Source: Paludibacterium yongneupense DSM 18731
GTDB lineage: Bacteria; Pseudomonadota; Gammaproteobacteria; Burkholderiales; Chromobacteriaceae
Assembly: GCF_000422925.1 (NCBI RefSeq)
Contig: NZ_AUGZ01000004.1
Span: 186,001-250,000 of the forward strand
DNA length: 64,000 nt
Direction of reading: 5' to 3'
In this document: piece by piece, positions 8,952 through 16,542 of the stretch
Position numbering within the stretch: position 1 is the stretch's first letter
Layout of the letters: the number at the start of each line of letters is the position of its first letter
The notes under the pieces: generated by a model
What the model was told of the DNA's origin: nothing
The model's database searches: none
The model's input: the letters and a program-made list of their open reading frames with translations, nothing else
Made by a program: the position numbers and the translations under genes

Positions 8952-9867
8952 ACGGGATGCCGCGAAGGGCGGCCTGCTGTCCTTTGCCGCCGGCCGAAGC
9001 GGCGACGACGACGGGCTCGGTCTGCGCCTTGCCCTGCTGCCCGGGGGCGGGCAGGGCGTGGAACTCACGCTGGAACTGGAAGGCGCGACCTTGACGGCGT
9101 GGATGGACGAGAGCGCATGGCTGAGCTGGAGCGAGGAGCTCCTGCCGCTTCCTTCGCTGGCAGAGGCGCCGCCCGATCTGTTGCCCTCGCTGGCGGTCTG
9201 GACGCTGGCGCCGCTGTGCGAATGGCTCGCGCGGCAGGGGGTGGCACAACCGCTTGCTCGCAAGCTTCGCCCCGGGAGCGTGCCGCGCGACCTGTACTGG
9301 ACGCTGAGCTGCGCGCGCGCCGGCGGCGAGTTGTCCTTGCTGCTGCCCGGCTGGCCCCCCGGCTGGATTGCGGCGGTCGCAACATGCCTGTCTGCGCCGC
9401 CGCCGGCCCCGCTTGTCCTGTCCCTGCCGCTGGTCGCCGGCTGGTGCCGGCTCGCCTATGCCGAACTGAGTCGACTCGCCGTCGGCGATGCCGTGTTGCT
9501 GTCGATGGCCGCCGACGTCGCCGGGGGCGAGCTGTGGCTGTTTCAGTGCCAACCTCTGGCGCGCCTGCTTTTCGACATACGCGGACACTGCCGGGTCGTG
9601 CAGCTGAGTGGGCGGGACGGGGTCGATCAATGGAGCGCCTCGGCAGGAGGGCTGGGCCCGGGCGCGCTGGAGGGGCTTGAGGTCTGCGTGCTGGCCGAGG
9701 TGGGGCGGGCGACGCTGACCGATCCTGCGCTATTGCAAGCCGGAGCCGAGCTGGAACTGGAGACGCAGCCCTTGCCGCAGCTTACGCTCACGGTCGGCGG
9801 GCGGCGACTCGCCGCGGGCGATCTGATCCGCATCGGAGAACGGCTGGCGGTGCGAATCAGGTCTTGA
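8938..9867 (+). CDS. sctQ: Type III secretion C-ring/sorting-platform protein SctQ
   Basis: 309 residues from ATG 8938, which lies 14 bp inside sctP. The C-terminal ~75 residues are a SpoA/FliN domain (CVLAEVGRATLTDPALL to LIRIGERLAVRI). A second SpoA-like part lies near 140-210. It forms the cytoplasmic pods that recruit substrates. SsaQ of Salmonella also makes a short C-terminal form from an internal start; an in-frame GTG at 9598 could give an 89-residue form, but its ribosome site is weak. Confidence 0.9.
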   Translation: MKRIERDAAKGGLLSFAAGRSGDDDGLGLRLALLPGGGQGVELTLELEGATLTAWMDESAWLSWSEELLPLPSLAEAPPDLLPSLAVWTLAPLCEWLARQGVAQPLARKLRPGSVPRDLYWTLSCARAGGELSLLLPGWPPGWIAAVATCLSAPPPAPLVLSLPLVAGWCRLAYAELSRLAVGDAVLLSMAADVAGGELWLFQCQPLARLLFDIRGHCRVVQLSGRDGVDQWSASAGGLGPGALEGLEVCVLAEVGRATLTDPALLQAGAELELETQPLPQLTLTVGGRRLAAGDLIRIGERLAVRIRS

Positions 9868-9899
9868 CCCTATGGGGGGCATGTCGGCAGGGGGCGACA

Positions 9900-10580
9900 A
9901 TGATCCATTCGCGATTGCCGGAGTCTGCCTTGGGCTTTGCCGACCACCCCCTGCAGCTGATCATTCTGCTGTTTCTGCTGTCCATCCTGCCGTTGCTGGT
10001 CGTGATGGGGACCTCGTTTCTCAAGCTGGCGGTCGTGCTTTCCCTGTTGCGCAATGCCCTCGGCGTACAGCAGATTCCGCCCAACATCGCCATCTATGGC
10101 CTGGCCCTCATTCTCACCCTGTTCATCATGGCGCCGGTCGGCTTCGAGATCCGCGAGCGGGTGGCGGTCGAGCCTGTCGCGCTCGAAGCACCGGACTTCT
10201 TCGAGCGGCTTGATCATGGTGTGCTGGAGCCCTATCGCGCGTTTTTGCGCAAGCATGCCGCCCCTGCCCAGGTCCGGTTCTTTGCCAGCGCGGGGCGGGA
10301 ACTATGGCCTGCGCACGACCAGGCGCGTTTGAGCGAGGATTCGCTGCTGGTGATGCTGCCTGCGTTTACCGTCAGCCAATTGACCGAGGCATTCAAAATC
10401 GGTCTTCTGCTTTATCTGCCGTTCATCGCGATCGATTTGATCGTGTCCAATATTTTGCTGGCGATGGGGATGATGATGGTGTCGCCGATGACCGTCGCCT
10501 TGCCGTTCAAGCTGCTGATCTTCGTCCTGATGAACGGATGGGAGAAGCTGATCGGTCAATTGCTGCTGTCCTACGTCTGA
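9900..10580 (+). CDS. sctR: Type III secretion export apparatus protein SctR
   Basis: 226 residues from ATG 9900, preceded by AGGGGG. A TTG at 9864 overlapping the sctQ stop would add 12 residues and is less likely. FliP/YscR family, with membrane segments at roughly 17-40, 52-70, 160-185 and 195-215. The hallmark segments LKLAVVLSLLRNALGVQQIPPN and MLPAFTVSQLTEAFKIG are present. With SctS and SctT it forms the helical export gate in the inner membrane. Confidence 0.96.
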   Translation: MIHSRLPESALGFADHPLQLIILLFLLSILPLLVVMGTSFLKLAVVLSLLRNALGVQQIPPNIAIYGLALILTLFIMAPVGFEIRERVAVEPVALEAPDFFERLDHGVLEPYRAFLRKHAAPAQVRFFASAGRELWPAHDQARLSEDSLLVMLPAFTVSQLTEAFKIGLLLYLPFIAIDLIVSNILLAMGMMMVSPMTVALPFKLLIFVLMNGWEKLIGQLLLSYV

Positions 10581-10584
10581 GCCC

Positions 10585-10854
10585 ATGAGCGAAGCCACGC
10601 TGATCCAGCTGACCTCCGAACTGCTATGGCTGGTCGTGCTGCTGTCGCTGCCCGTGGTGCTGGTCGCCTCGGTGGTCGGCATCCTGGTCAGCCTGCTGCA
10701 GGCCCTGACCCAGGTGCAGGATCAGACCGTGCAGTTTCTGATCAAGCTGATGGCGGTTTGTCTCACGCTGTTTCTCTCTTATCACTGGATGGGCGGCAGC
10801 CTGCTCAATTACGCCAGTCGCAGCTTCGGGCTGATCAGCCGGATGGGGAGCTGA
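10585..10854 (+). CDS. sctS: Type III secretion export apparatus protein SctS
   Basis: 89 residues, FliQ/YscS family. Two membrane helices (about 15-38 and 51-72) flank the conserved loop LVSLLQALTQVQDQTVQFLI. Four copies are expected in the SctR5S4T1 gate. It starts 4 bp after the sctR stop and ends 1 bp before sctT. Confidence 0.96.
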   Translation: MSEATLIQLTSELLWLVVLLSLPVVLVASVVGILVSLLQALTQVQDQTVQFLIKLMAVCLTLFLSYHWMGGSLLNYASRSFGLISRMGS

Positions 10855-10855
10855 G

Positions 10856-11623
10856 ATGGAGGGCGCGACCGGATGGCTGCCGCTGCTGGCGTTGAGCCTG
10901 ATGCGCCCGCTGGGGGCCTTGCTGCTGCTGCCCATGTTCGGCAGCGCTGCGCTGGGCGGCAGTCTGCTGCGCAACGGTCTGGCGCTGGCGCTGGCCGCGC
11001 CGGTGCTGGCGGCGGGGGCGGCACTGCCCGTGCCGAGCGGTTTCGCCCTGATCTGTGCGCTCGCCTGCGAGTTCGCCATCGGGCTCGTGATCAGTTTCTG
11101 CGCGGCGATACCCTTCTGGGCGGTCGACTGCGCCGGCTATATCATAGACACGATGCGCGGCGCATCGATGGCAAGCGCCCTCAATCCGGCGCTAGGCAGT
11201 CCGTCTGCCCTGGTCGGCATCCTGTTTTCGCAGGCGCTGGGCGTGTTGTTTCTCATCGGTGGCGGGTTCCATCAATTTTTAACGGCGCTCTATCGCTCGT
11301 ATCGTTTTCTGCCGCCAGGCGGTAGCGCCTTCATGCGGATCGATGTTCCCGCCTTCATCATCGGACAGTGGCAACTGCTGTTCGAGTTGGGACTGGGTTT
11401 TGCCATGCCGGCCATGATCATCATGCTGCTGGTCGATCTGGCGCTCGGCTTCGTCAATCGCTCGGCGCCGCAGTTGAACGTTTTCTTTCTATCCATGCCG
11501 ATCAAGAGTGTGCTCGGCCTGTTAATGCTGTTGCTGGTGCTGAATTATGCGTTCGCTCCCCTGCTCGCGCGGATGCGCGATTTTGCCTCCTTGTTTGTCC
11601 CCTTGTGGTCGGGGGCGGGGTGA
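10856..11623 (+). CDS. sctT: Type III secretion export apparatus protein SctT
   Basis: 255 residues, FliR/YscT family, with about seven hydrophobic segments. Family landmarks are LMRPLGALLLLPMFG at the N terminus and VDCAGYIIDTMRGASMASALNP in the middle. It completes the export gate. The stop overlaps the sctU start as GTGA at 11620-11623. Confidence 0.96.
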   Translation: MEGATGWLPLLALSLMRPLGALLLLPMFGSAALGGSLLRNGLALALAAPVLAAGAALPVPSGFALICALACEFAIGLVISFCAAIPFWAVDCAGYIIDTMRGASMASALNPALGSPSALVGILFSQALGVLFLIGGGFHQFLTALYRSYRFLPPGGSAFMRIDVPAFIIGQWQLLFELGLGFAMPAMIIMLLVDLALGFVNRSAPQLNVFFLSMPIKSVLGLLMLLLVLNYAFAPLLARMRDFASLFVPLWSGAG

Positions 11624-12696
11624 GCGAGAAAACCGAGAAACCCTCGGCCAAGCGCTTGCGCGAGTCGCGCGCCAAGGGGCAGGTGGTGCGCAGCGCCGAG
11701 ATCGTCACTGGCGTGCAAGTCGCGCTCGCACTCGGTTTTTTCATGTTCAAGGGCGGGGCACTGTTCGATGCCTTGCGTGGGTTGATCGTGCTGACGATCG
11801 ATGTCGTCGCCGAGCCGGTGGAAGTGGCGGCGGCCCGTATCCTGGATGCCGTCATTGCGCTGTGCATGGATTTCCTCGGCACACTCGCGCTGCTCATCAT
11901 CGCCGGCAGCATCGTCGCCGGTGCGGCACAGGTCGGCCCGCTGCTGGCGGGGGAGGCACTCAAGCCGCAGCTGTCGCGCATTAGCCCCCTGTCGCACGCC
12001 AAGCAGCTATTCTCGCTCAAGAGCGTATTCGAATTCGGGAAATCCCTGGCCAAAGTGGTGCTGCTTGGCGTGATCTTCAGCTATTTGTTGAAACGCTACG
12101 CCGCATCGTTTCGCTATTTGCCTGCGTGTACGCTGTCATGCGGTCTCGAGGTCACGGTGCGCCTGGTATTCTGGATGTGGGCGGTGTTGGTGGCGTTCTA
12201 CGTTCTGTTCGGCATCGGCGATTATGCGTTTCAGCGTTTCAGCGTGATGAAGCAGCTGCGGATGAGCAAGCAAGAGCTCAAGCAGGAGTACAAGGATGCG
12301 GAAGGCAGCCCCGATATCCGGCACAAGCGCCGCGAATTGCATCGCGAAGTGCAAAGCGGTAGCCTGGCTGCCAATGTGGCACGCAGCACTGTTCTAGTAA
12401 AAAATCCCACTCGCATTGCGGTATGCCTTTATTATCGGATCGGGGAGACGCCCTTGCCGCAAGTCGTCGAAACAGGCCGCGACGCCATGGCGCGGCATAT
12501 GGTGCGCCTTGCCGAACGCGCGGGCATTCCGGTGGTCGAGGATATTGCGCTGGCGCGTCGCTTGATCTCTGGCGTGGCGCCGGGCGATTTCATCTCTCCC
12601 GAGCTGTTCGATCCGGTGGCACGCCTGCTGCGGGCAGTCATGGATCTGCCCTACGACCATGACCCCGACGGGACGGACGAACACGATGAAGAATGA
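11620..12696 (+). CDS. sctU: Type III secretion autocleaved switch protein SctU
   Basis: 358 residues from a GTG overlapping the sctT stop. The N terminus SEKTEKPSAKRLRESRAKGQ is the FlhB/YscU signature. Four membrane segments follow, then the cytoplasmic linker KQELKQEYKDAEGSPDIRHK. The self-cleavage site reads N262-P263-T264-R265, so the usual histidine of NPTH is an arginine. Asn and Pro, which carry out cleavage, are kept. SctU switches export from early to later substrates. The next gene starts 11 bp inside its 3' end. Confidence 0.96.
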   Translation: MSEKTEKPSAKRLRESRAKGQVVRSAEIVTGVQVALALGFFMFKGGALFDALRGLIVLTIDVVAEPVEVAAARILDAVIALCMDFLGTLALLIIAGSIVAGAAQVGPLLAGEALKPQLSRISPLSHAKQLFSLKSVFEFGKSLAKVVLLGVIFSYLLKRYAASFRYLPACTLSCGLEVTVRLVFWMWAVLVAFYVLFGIGDYAFQRFSVMKQLRMSKQELKQEYKDAEGSPDIRHKRRELHREVQSGSLAANVARSTVLVKNPTRIAVCLYYRIGETPLPQVVETGRDAMARHMVRLAERAGIPVVEDIALARRLISGVAPGDFISPELFDPVARLLRAVMDLPYDHDPDGTDEHDEE

Positions 12697-13831
12697 TTTG
12701 TCAAAGCCGCCGCGATCGGTGTTAATTAACTCCGACGGCGGCGGCGCAGACGGCGGGACCGATCTTGCGCGCCGCCACCTTCTTCAGTTAGGCACGGTTA
12801 TCGGCATGAGTACATTGATAGGCGGCTGCGCCGCCCCGACCTCTTTTCCTGCTGCGGCGCCTGCCGCGGCGACCGGTCCGACCCTGCGCCTGATGGCGCT
12901 GGCCGGCCCGCTTGGCGACAGGGGCCGCGCCGAACGCGGCATTGCCCGCCTCGAGCGGGCCGGGTTTCGCATCGGCAATCGGGCCTGCATCCAGCGCCGT
13001 TTCCAGCGTTTCGCCGGCAGCGACGCGGAACGTCTGGCCGATCTCAATGCTTTGGCCGCCTCGGTCGCACCGCCCGACGTCATGCTCGCGACCCGGGGCG
13101 GGTACGGGGCCGTGCGCCTGCTCGACGAGATCGATTACGACCGGCTCTGCCCGCGTCTGATCGAGGCGGGCACCGTGCTGACCGGGTATAGCGACATCAC
13201 GGCGGTTCAACTGGCACTGTTTGCGAAGGGCGGGGTGGTGTCCTTTTCCGGTCCCATGCTGTACGGCGATTTCGCGCGCGAGACAACGAGCGCGTTCACC
13301 ATGCAGTGGTGGCAGCGAGTGTTGACCACCCCCGAATTCACTGTCGACGTGAATACCGTGCAGTCGGAAAGTGCACAGGTCGAAGGGGTTCTGTGGGGCG
13401 GCAATCTGTCGGTGGTCGCCGGGCTGGCCGGGACGCCGTGGATGCCGGCCGTCGACGGCGGCATTCTGTTTCTGGAGGATGTGGGCGAAGACGTCTACCG
13501 GATCGAGCGCCTGCTGTTCCAACTGCTCGATGCCGGCATTCTCGCCCGCCAGAGCGCAATCGTGCTCGGCCATTTCAGTAATATGAAGGAAGATGGCTAT
13601 GACCCGGAGGGGTTCACTCTGGAGACGGTGCTCGACAATCTCCGTGCGCGTCTGAAGTTGCCGATCGCAACCGGGCTACCGATCGGGCATGTGCCCGATA
13701 TCGTTCCGCTTCCTATCGGCGCCATGGCGCGGCTCGCCATGCGTGAAGACGGTTTTGCGCTGACGGTGAGCGGGTACCCGACATTGCGTTGCCCGGCCCC
13801 GGCCGGTATGCTCGCGGCTTTGAGTGTCTGA
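12686..13831 (+). CDS. Peptidase S66 LD-carboxypeptidase, predicted exported lipoprotein
   Basis: 381 residues. From residue 65 on it is an S66 (LdcA) enzyme: catalytic Ser169 in GYSDITA, Glu264 in LFLEDVGE and His296 in GHFSN are visible. Known family members remove the terminal D-Ala from murein tetrapeptides in the cytoplasm and lack a leader (~300 residues). This one has a long N-terminal extension with a twin-arginine pair (Arg29-Arg30) and a lipobox-like IGGC (Cys48), so it is probably a membrane-anchored periplasmic protein. ATG 12686 lies inside sctU, implying co-translation with the secretion operon. A role in opening peptidoglycan for the injectisome is inference. Confidence 0.85.
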   Translation: MKNDLSKPPRSVLINSDGGGADGGTDLARRHLLQLGTVIGMSTLIGGCAAPTSFPAAAPAAATGPTLRLMALAGPLGDRGRAERGIARLERAGFRIGNRACIQRRFQRFAGSDAERLADLNALAASVAPPDVMLATRGGYGAVRLLDEIDYDRLCPRLIEAGTVLTGYSDITAVQLALFAKGGVVSFSGPMLYGDFARETTSAFTMQWWQRVLTTPEFTVDVNTVQSESAQVEGVLWGGNLSVVAGLAGTPWMPAVDGGILFLEDVGEDVYRIERLLFQLLDAGILARQSAIVLGHFSNMKEDGYDPEGFTLETVLDNLRARLKLPIATGLPIGHVPDIVPLPIGAMARLAMREDGFALTVSGYPTLRCPAPAGMLAALSV

Positions 13832-13855
13832 ACCCGCGGTCGAGACGGAGTCGCG

Positions 13856-14767
13856 ATGGAAACCCGATGGTTGGAAGATTTTCTGGTGCTGGCGGAAACC
13901 GGCAGTTTCACGCGTTCGGCCCAGGCGCGCCACCTGACCCAGCCCGCCTTTTCCCGCCGTATCAAGGCGCTGGAAATCTGGGCAGGTTGCGATCTGATCG
14001 ACCGCAGCAGCTATCCGACCCGGCTGACGCCGGCCGGCGAGGTCTTTCTGGAGCAGGCGGCGACAATGCTCAACCAGATTCACGCCACGCGGGCCCTGTT
14101 GCAGGGCATGAAGCCCCTGCCCGACGATACCGTCGGCTTCGCCGTGCCGCATACCCTATCGTTTTCGTTTTTCCCGAAATGGTTGTCCGAGATCGAGCGG
14201 CGCTTTGGCGGCTTGCCCTGCCGCCTGCGTGCGAGCAATGTGCACGACGTGCTGCTGGCCTTCGTCGAAGGAGGCTGCGATCTTCTCATGTGCTACCACC
14301 ATCCCAAGCAGCCGGTCGAGCTGGCCGGCGAGCGCTATGCCGGCCTGCGCCTGGGAGAGGAGTGGCTGCGACCCTACGCCCAATCGGATGAGCGGGGCGA
14401 GCCGATGCTGCGCTTTCCCGGCGCACAGGGGGCCGAACTTCCGTTTCTCGGCTATGCCGCCGATGCCTATTTTCGCCTGATGACCGAACTGATCCTGGAG
14501 GCGGCGCCCGAGCCGCCGCATCTCGACCTCCGCTACGAGACCGATATGGCCGAAGGGCTGAAAAATATGGTGCTGGAAGGGCATGGCGTGGCTTTTCTGC
14601 CCGATAGCACCGCCGCGCGCGAAGTCGCGGCCGGGCGCTTGGCCGCGGCCGGCGATGCGCGCTGGAGCGTGGGGATGGAAATCCGTCTCTATCGCGACAT
14701 GAAACGCCGCCGACCGGCGCTCGATGCGGTGTGGGAAGCGCTGGCCGGCATTTATCCGGCGGTTTAG
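13856..14767 (+). CDS. LysR-family regulator (HypT/YjiE-like)
   Basis: 303 residues. The N-terminal winged helix-turn-helix (METRWLEDFLVLAETGSFTR, then LTQPAFSRRIKALE) strongly resembles the HypT subgroup of LysR proteins. A co-inducer-binding domain follows at ~90-300. It starts 24 bp after the S66 peptidase stop, in the same direction, and may be the last gene of the secretion operon or be read independently. Its 3' end overlaps the opposing heptosyltransferase gene by 4 bp. The target is unknown. Confidence 0.9.
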   Translation: METRWLEDFLVLAETGSFTRSAQARHLTQPAFSRRIKALEIWAGCDLIDRSSYPTRLTPAGEVFLEQAATMLNQIHATRALLQGMKPLPDDTVGFAVPHTLSFSFFPKWLSEIERRFGGLPCRLRASNVHDVLLAFVEGGCDLLMCYHHPKQPVELAGERYAGLRLGEEWLRPYAQSDERGEPMLRFPGAQGAELPFLGYAADAYFRLMTELILEAAPEPPHLDLRYETDMAEGLKNMVLEGHGVAFLPDSTAAREVAAGRLAAAGDARWSVGMEIRLYRDMKRRRPALDAVWEALAGIYPAV

Positions 14768-16017
14768 GCCGCTGCTTCCGCGCGCAGGCCAGGAATCGTG
14801 CGCAATACGGCGAACACCTGCTCGGCGGTGATCAGGCGCGTGCATTCGTAGTGGCGCGGGGTGTCCTTGTGCCGCGGGCACCAGAAGAAATCGTCGTGCA
14901 CGAAGCGGTGGTGCTGATCGTTCCAGCAACTGTTGCAGGTGTGATAGTTGATGACGCGGTAGGGGGTGTGGAATTCGTTGCTGGGGTGGGTGAAGCCGCT
15001 GATCATGACCACCGGTGTTCCTGCCGCCCAGGCCAGCCAGGATAGCCCGCTCGACAGTCCGATGAAAAAGTCCGCATGTTTGAGCAGTGCCGCGCGCTCT
15101 GCCAGCGGATGATCGCCGGTGAAGTCTTCTGCGCCGTGCGGAAGATGCGTCCAGGTCAGCCCTTGTCCATGCGTCTTTTTCTGATCGATGCAGAGTACGC
15201 GGTAGCCACGGCGCTTGAGAAAGCGCACCGTCTCCAGCCATCCGTTCGGATTGTTCCAGTATTTGCTCTGAGTCGTGCTTTGCACCGCGATGCAGACATA
15301 GGGTTCCTCGATTTGCCTTCCCGCGGCAATGGCGATGCGCGGTTTGCGCGCTTGCGGGTCGACTCCCAGTATGTAGGCCGATGTCTTGTGCAGGCCGACC
15401 AGGCGAAAGTCGCAGGGCTGGCGCACGCATTCCGTATCGTCGAAAAACAGGCCGATATTGTAGGTCGCGTAGCAATCCGTCTCGTATTCTTTCTTGTGCC
15501 CCACGAGATCGAGCTGCGGGTAGCCTTCTCGAAACAGCTCTATCAGCGTTTCGGACAGCGCACAGGTCAGCCGGCACTGATGCTGTTCCTGGAACACTTC
15601 GGCGTAGGGAAACCACGCCATCATGTCGCCCAGCGTCCCGACCGGGAACTGGATGCGGACGTTCTTGCCTCGGGCGTCGTACTTGTGCTGGAACAGACTG
15701 CTTGTCTCCCCGCGTTTCCAAACCTCGATCCCGAAGCGAACGTAATATTTCTTACTGCTCATGACATAGCCGCCATCGCTGTCGGTATCGAACAGGATGT
15801 TGCCGGTGTCGATGTCGGTCAGTTGCACATGCCAGCTACCGGACGGAAGAAACAGTCTGCATCCGTCATTGAAGTCGTAGAGCAGTCCCAGCGGTCCTTG
15901 CTGGGTCGGCTTCTCGGGAGGAGGGGGGAAGGCCGGCGGACGGGGGGAGGGGGCGGCACTTGCGGTCTCGCTCCTGGCTTCGGCCTGTTTCTCGCTGCTT
16001 GCTACCGGATCCGTCAT
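14764..16017 (-). CDS. Autotransporter strand-loop-strand O-heptosyltransferase (TibC-like)
   Basis: 417 residues from the ATG at 16017, which has AGGGA 8 nt upstream; a longer frame exists but lacks a ribosome site. The first ~40 residues are disordered (Pro/Ala/Ser-rich). The rest matches the TibC/AAH/BAHT family, with N-terminal barrel RLFLPSGSWHVQLTDIDTG, a GT-B-like nucleotide-sugar domain and an iron-finger of four cysteines (C361, C364, C380, C392). Such cytoplasmic enzymes add heptose to serines of autotransporter passenger repeats before export. No autotransporter lies next to it, which is unusual. Confidence 0.88.
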   Translation of the reverse strand: MTDPVASSEKQAEARSETASAAPSPRPPAFPPPPEKPTQQGPLGLLYDFNDGCRLFLPSGSWHVQLTDIDTGNILFDTDSDGGYVMSSKKYYVRFGIEVWKRGETSSLFQHKYDARGKNVRIQFPVGTLGDMMAWFPYAEVFQEQHQCRLTCALSETLIELFREGYPQLDLVGHKKEYETDCYATYNIGLFFDDTECVRQPCDFRLVGLHKTSAYILGVDPQARKPRIAIAAGRQIEEPYVCIAVQSTTQSKYWNNPNGWLETVRFLKRRGYRVLCIDQKKTHGQGLTWTHLPHGAEDFTGDHPLAERAALLKHADFFIGLSSGLSWLAWAAGTPVVMISGFTHPSNEFHTPYRVINYHTCNSCWNDQHHRFVHDDFFWCPRHKDTPRHYECTRLITAEQVFAVLRTIPGLRAEAAA

Positions 16018-16056
16018 TTGCTTCTCCCTGGCGCTCAGCGCTGATCGATTATTTCG

Positions 16057-16085
16057 TTTAAACAGTTGATGCTGTTTATTGTCAA
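16057..16085 (-). promoter_or_regulatory. Sigma-70-type promoter with embedded palindrome
   Basis: On the minus strand a -35 TTGACA (16085-16080) and a -10 TTTAAA (16062-16057) are separated by exactly 17 bp and sit ~40 bp before the heptosyltransferase ATG. A perfect 7-bp inverted repeat TAAACAG/CTGTTTA (16059-16065 and 16072-16078) fills the spacer, a typical place for a repressor. Confidence 0.6.
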
Positions 16086-16149
16086 TTATCCCAAGAGAGA
16101 ATACAAGATTGTCATTGAAAAATTTTGGAAGAAACAGAGGAAGGGTAAC

Positions 16150-16326
16150 TATGCAAGTTATGCATTGATGCATTGCTAATCGGTACTGGCCAGTGGCGAA
16201 GCGAGCGGCTACAGTGCACGCATCTAGTTCGTCTTGTTCACCCTTGACGACTTTACCCTCGATGCTCTCTACGAGAGTGTCCCTTGTGATTGATTCGGGC
16301 AGGCCTTGTGGCCTGCCGTTTTTTTG
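16150..16326 (+). ncRNA. Possible small RNA ending at an orphan terminator
   Basis: The stretch lies between two leftward gene sets and has no plus-strand coding region, yet it ends in a strong plus-strand terminator (16298-16326). A hairpin CTCT/AGAG region lies near 16265-16277. The direct repeat ATGCATTG occurs twice at 16160-16175, with a third ATGCA at 16151. I could not find a clear promoter, so the 5' end is a guess. An independent 330-bp spacer with its own terminator is the usual appearance of a small RNA gene. Confidence 0.3.
16298..16326 (+). terminator. Rho-independent terminator
   Basis: Perfect 8-bp stem GGCAGGCC/GGCCTGCC with TTGT loop followed by GTTTTTTT. The T-run is on the plus strand only, so it does not serve the flanking minus-strand genes. 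Confidence 0.85.
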
Positions 16327-16347
16327 CGTGCGTTGCGCATAAAAGCG

Positions 16348-16542
16348 TCAATCCGGCTTGCCCGGCTTCGCGCCGCCCGGGATGTACTGTCGGCTCGCGC
16401 GTTGCATAAACCGCACTTGCCGCCCGAAGCGGGTGCAGCCCGTGCACATCAGCAGGTGCAGCCGCAGCCGCAGGCGGTCGGCCGGCCGCAGTCGATGATC
16501 AAGGGCTTCCGACAGCAGTCGGCTTGCTTGCCTGCAATTCAT
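16348..16542 (-). CDS. Small zinc-finger (zf-HC2-like) partner of the ECF sigma factor
   Basis: 64 residues. A Cys3 near the N terminus and HLLMCTGC at 28-35 give the Cys/His-x3-Cys-x2-Cys pattern of the zinc-binding anti-sigma domain. No membrane segment follows, so only the sigma-binding module is present. Its ATG overlaps the sigma factor stop (ATGA), so the two are made together, as usual for sigma/anti-sigma pairs. It probably binds or modulates the sigma factor in the cytoplasm. Confidence 0.75.
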   Translation of the reverse strand: MNCRQASRLLSEALDHRLRPADRLRLRLHLLMCTGCTRFGRQVRFMQRASRQYIPGGAKPGKPD

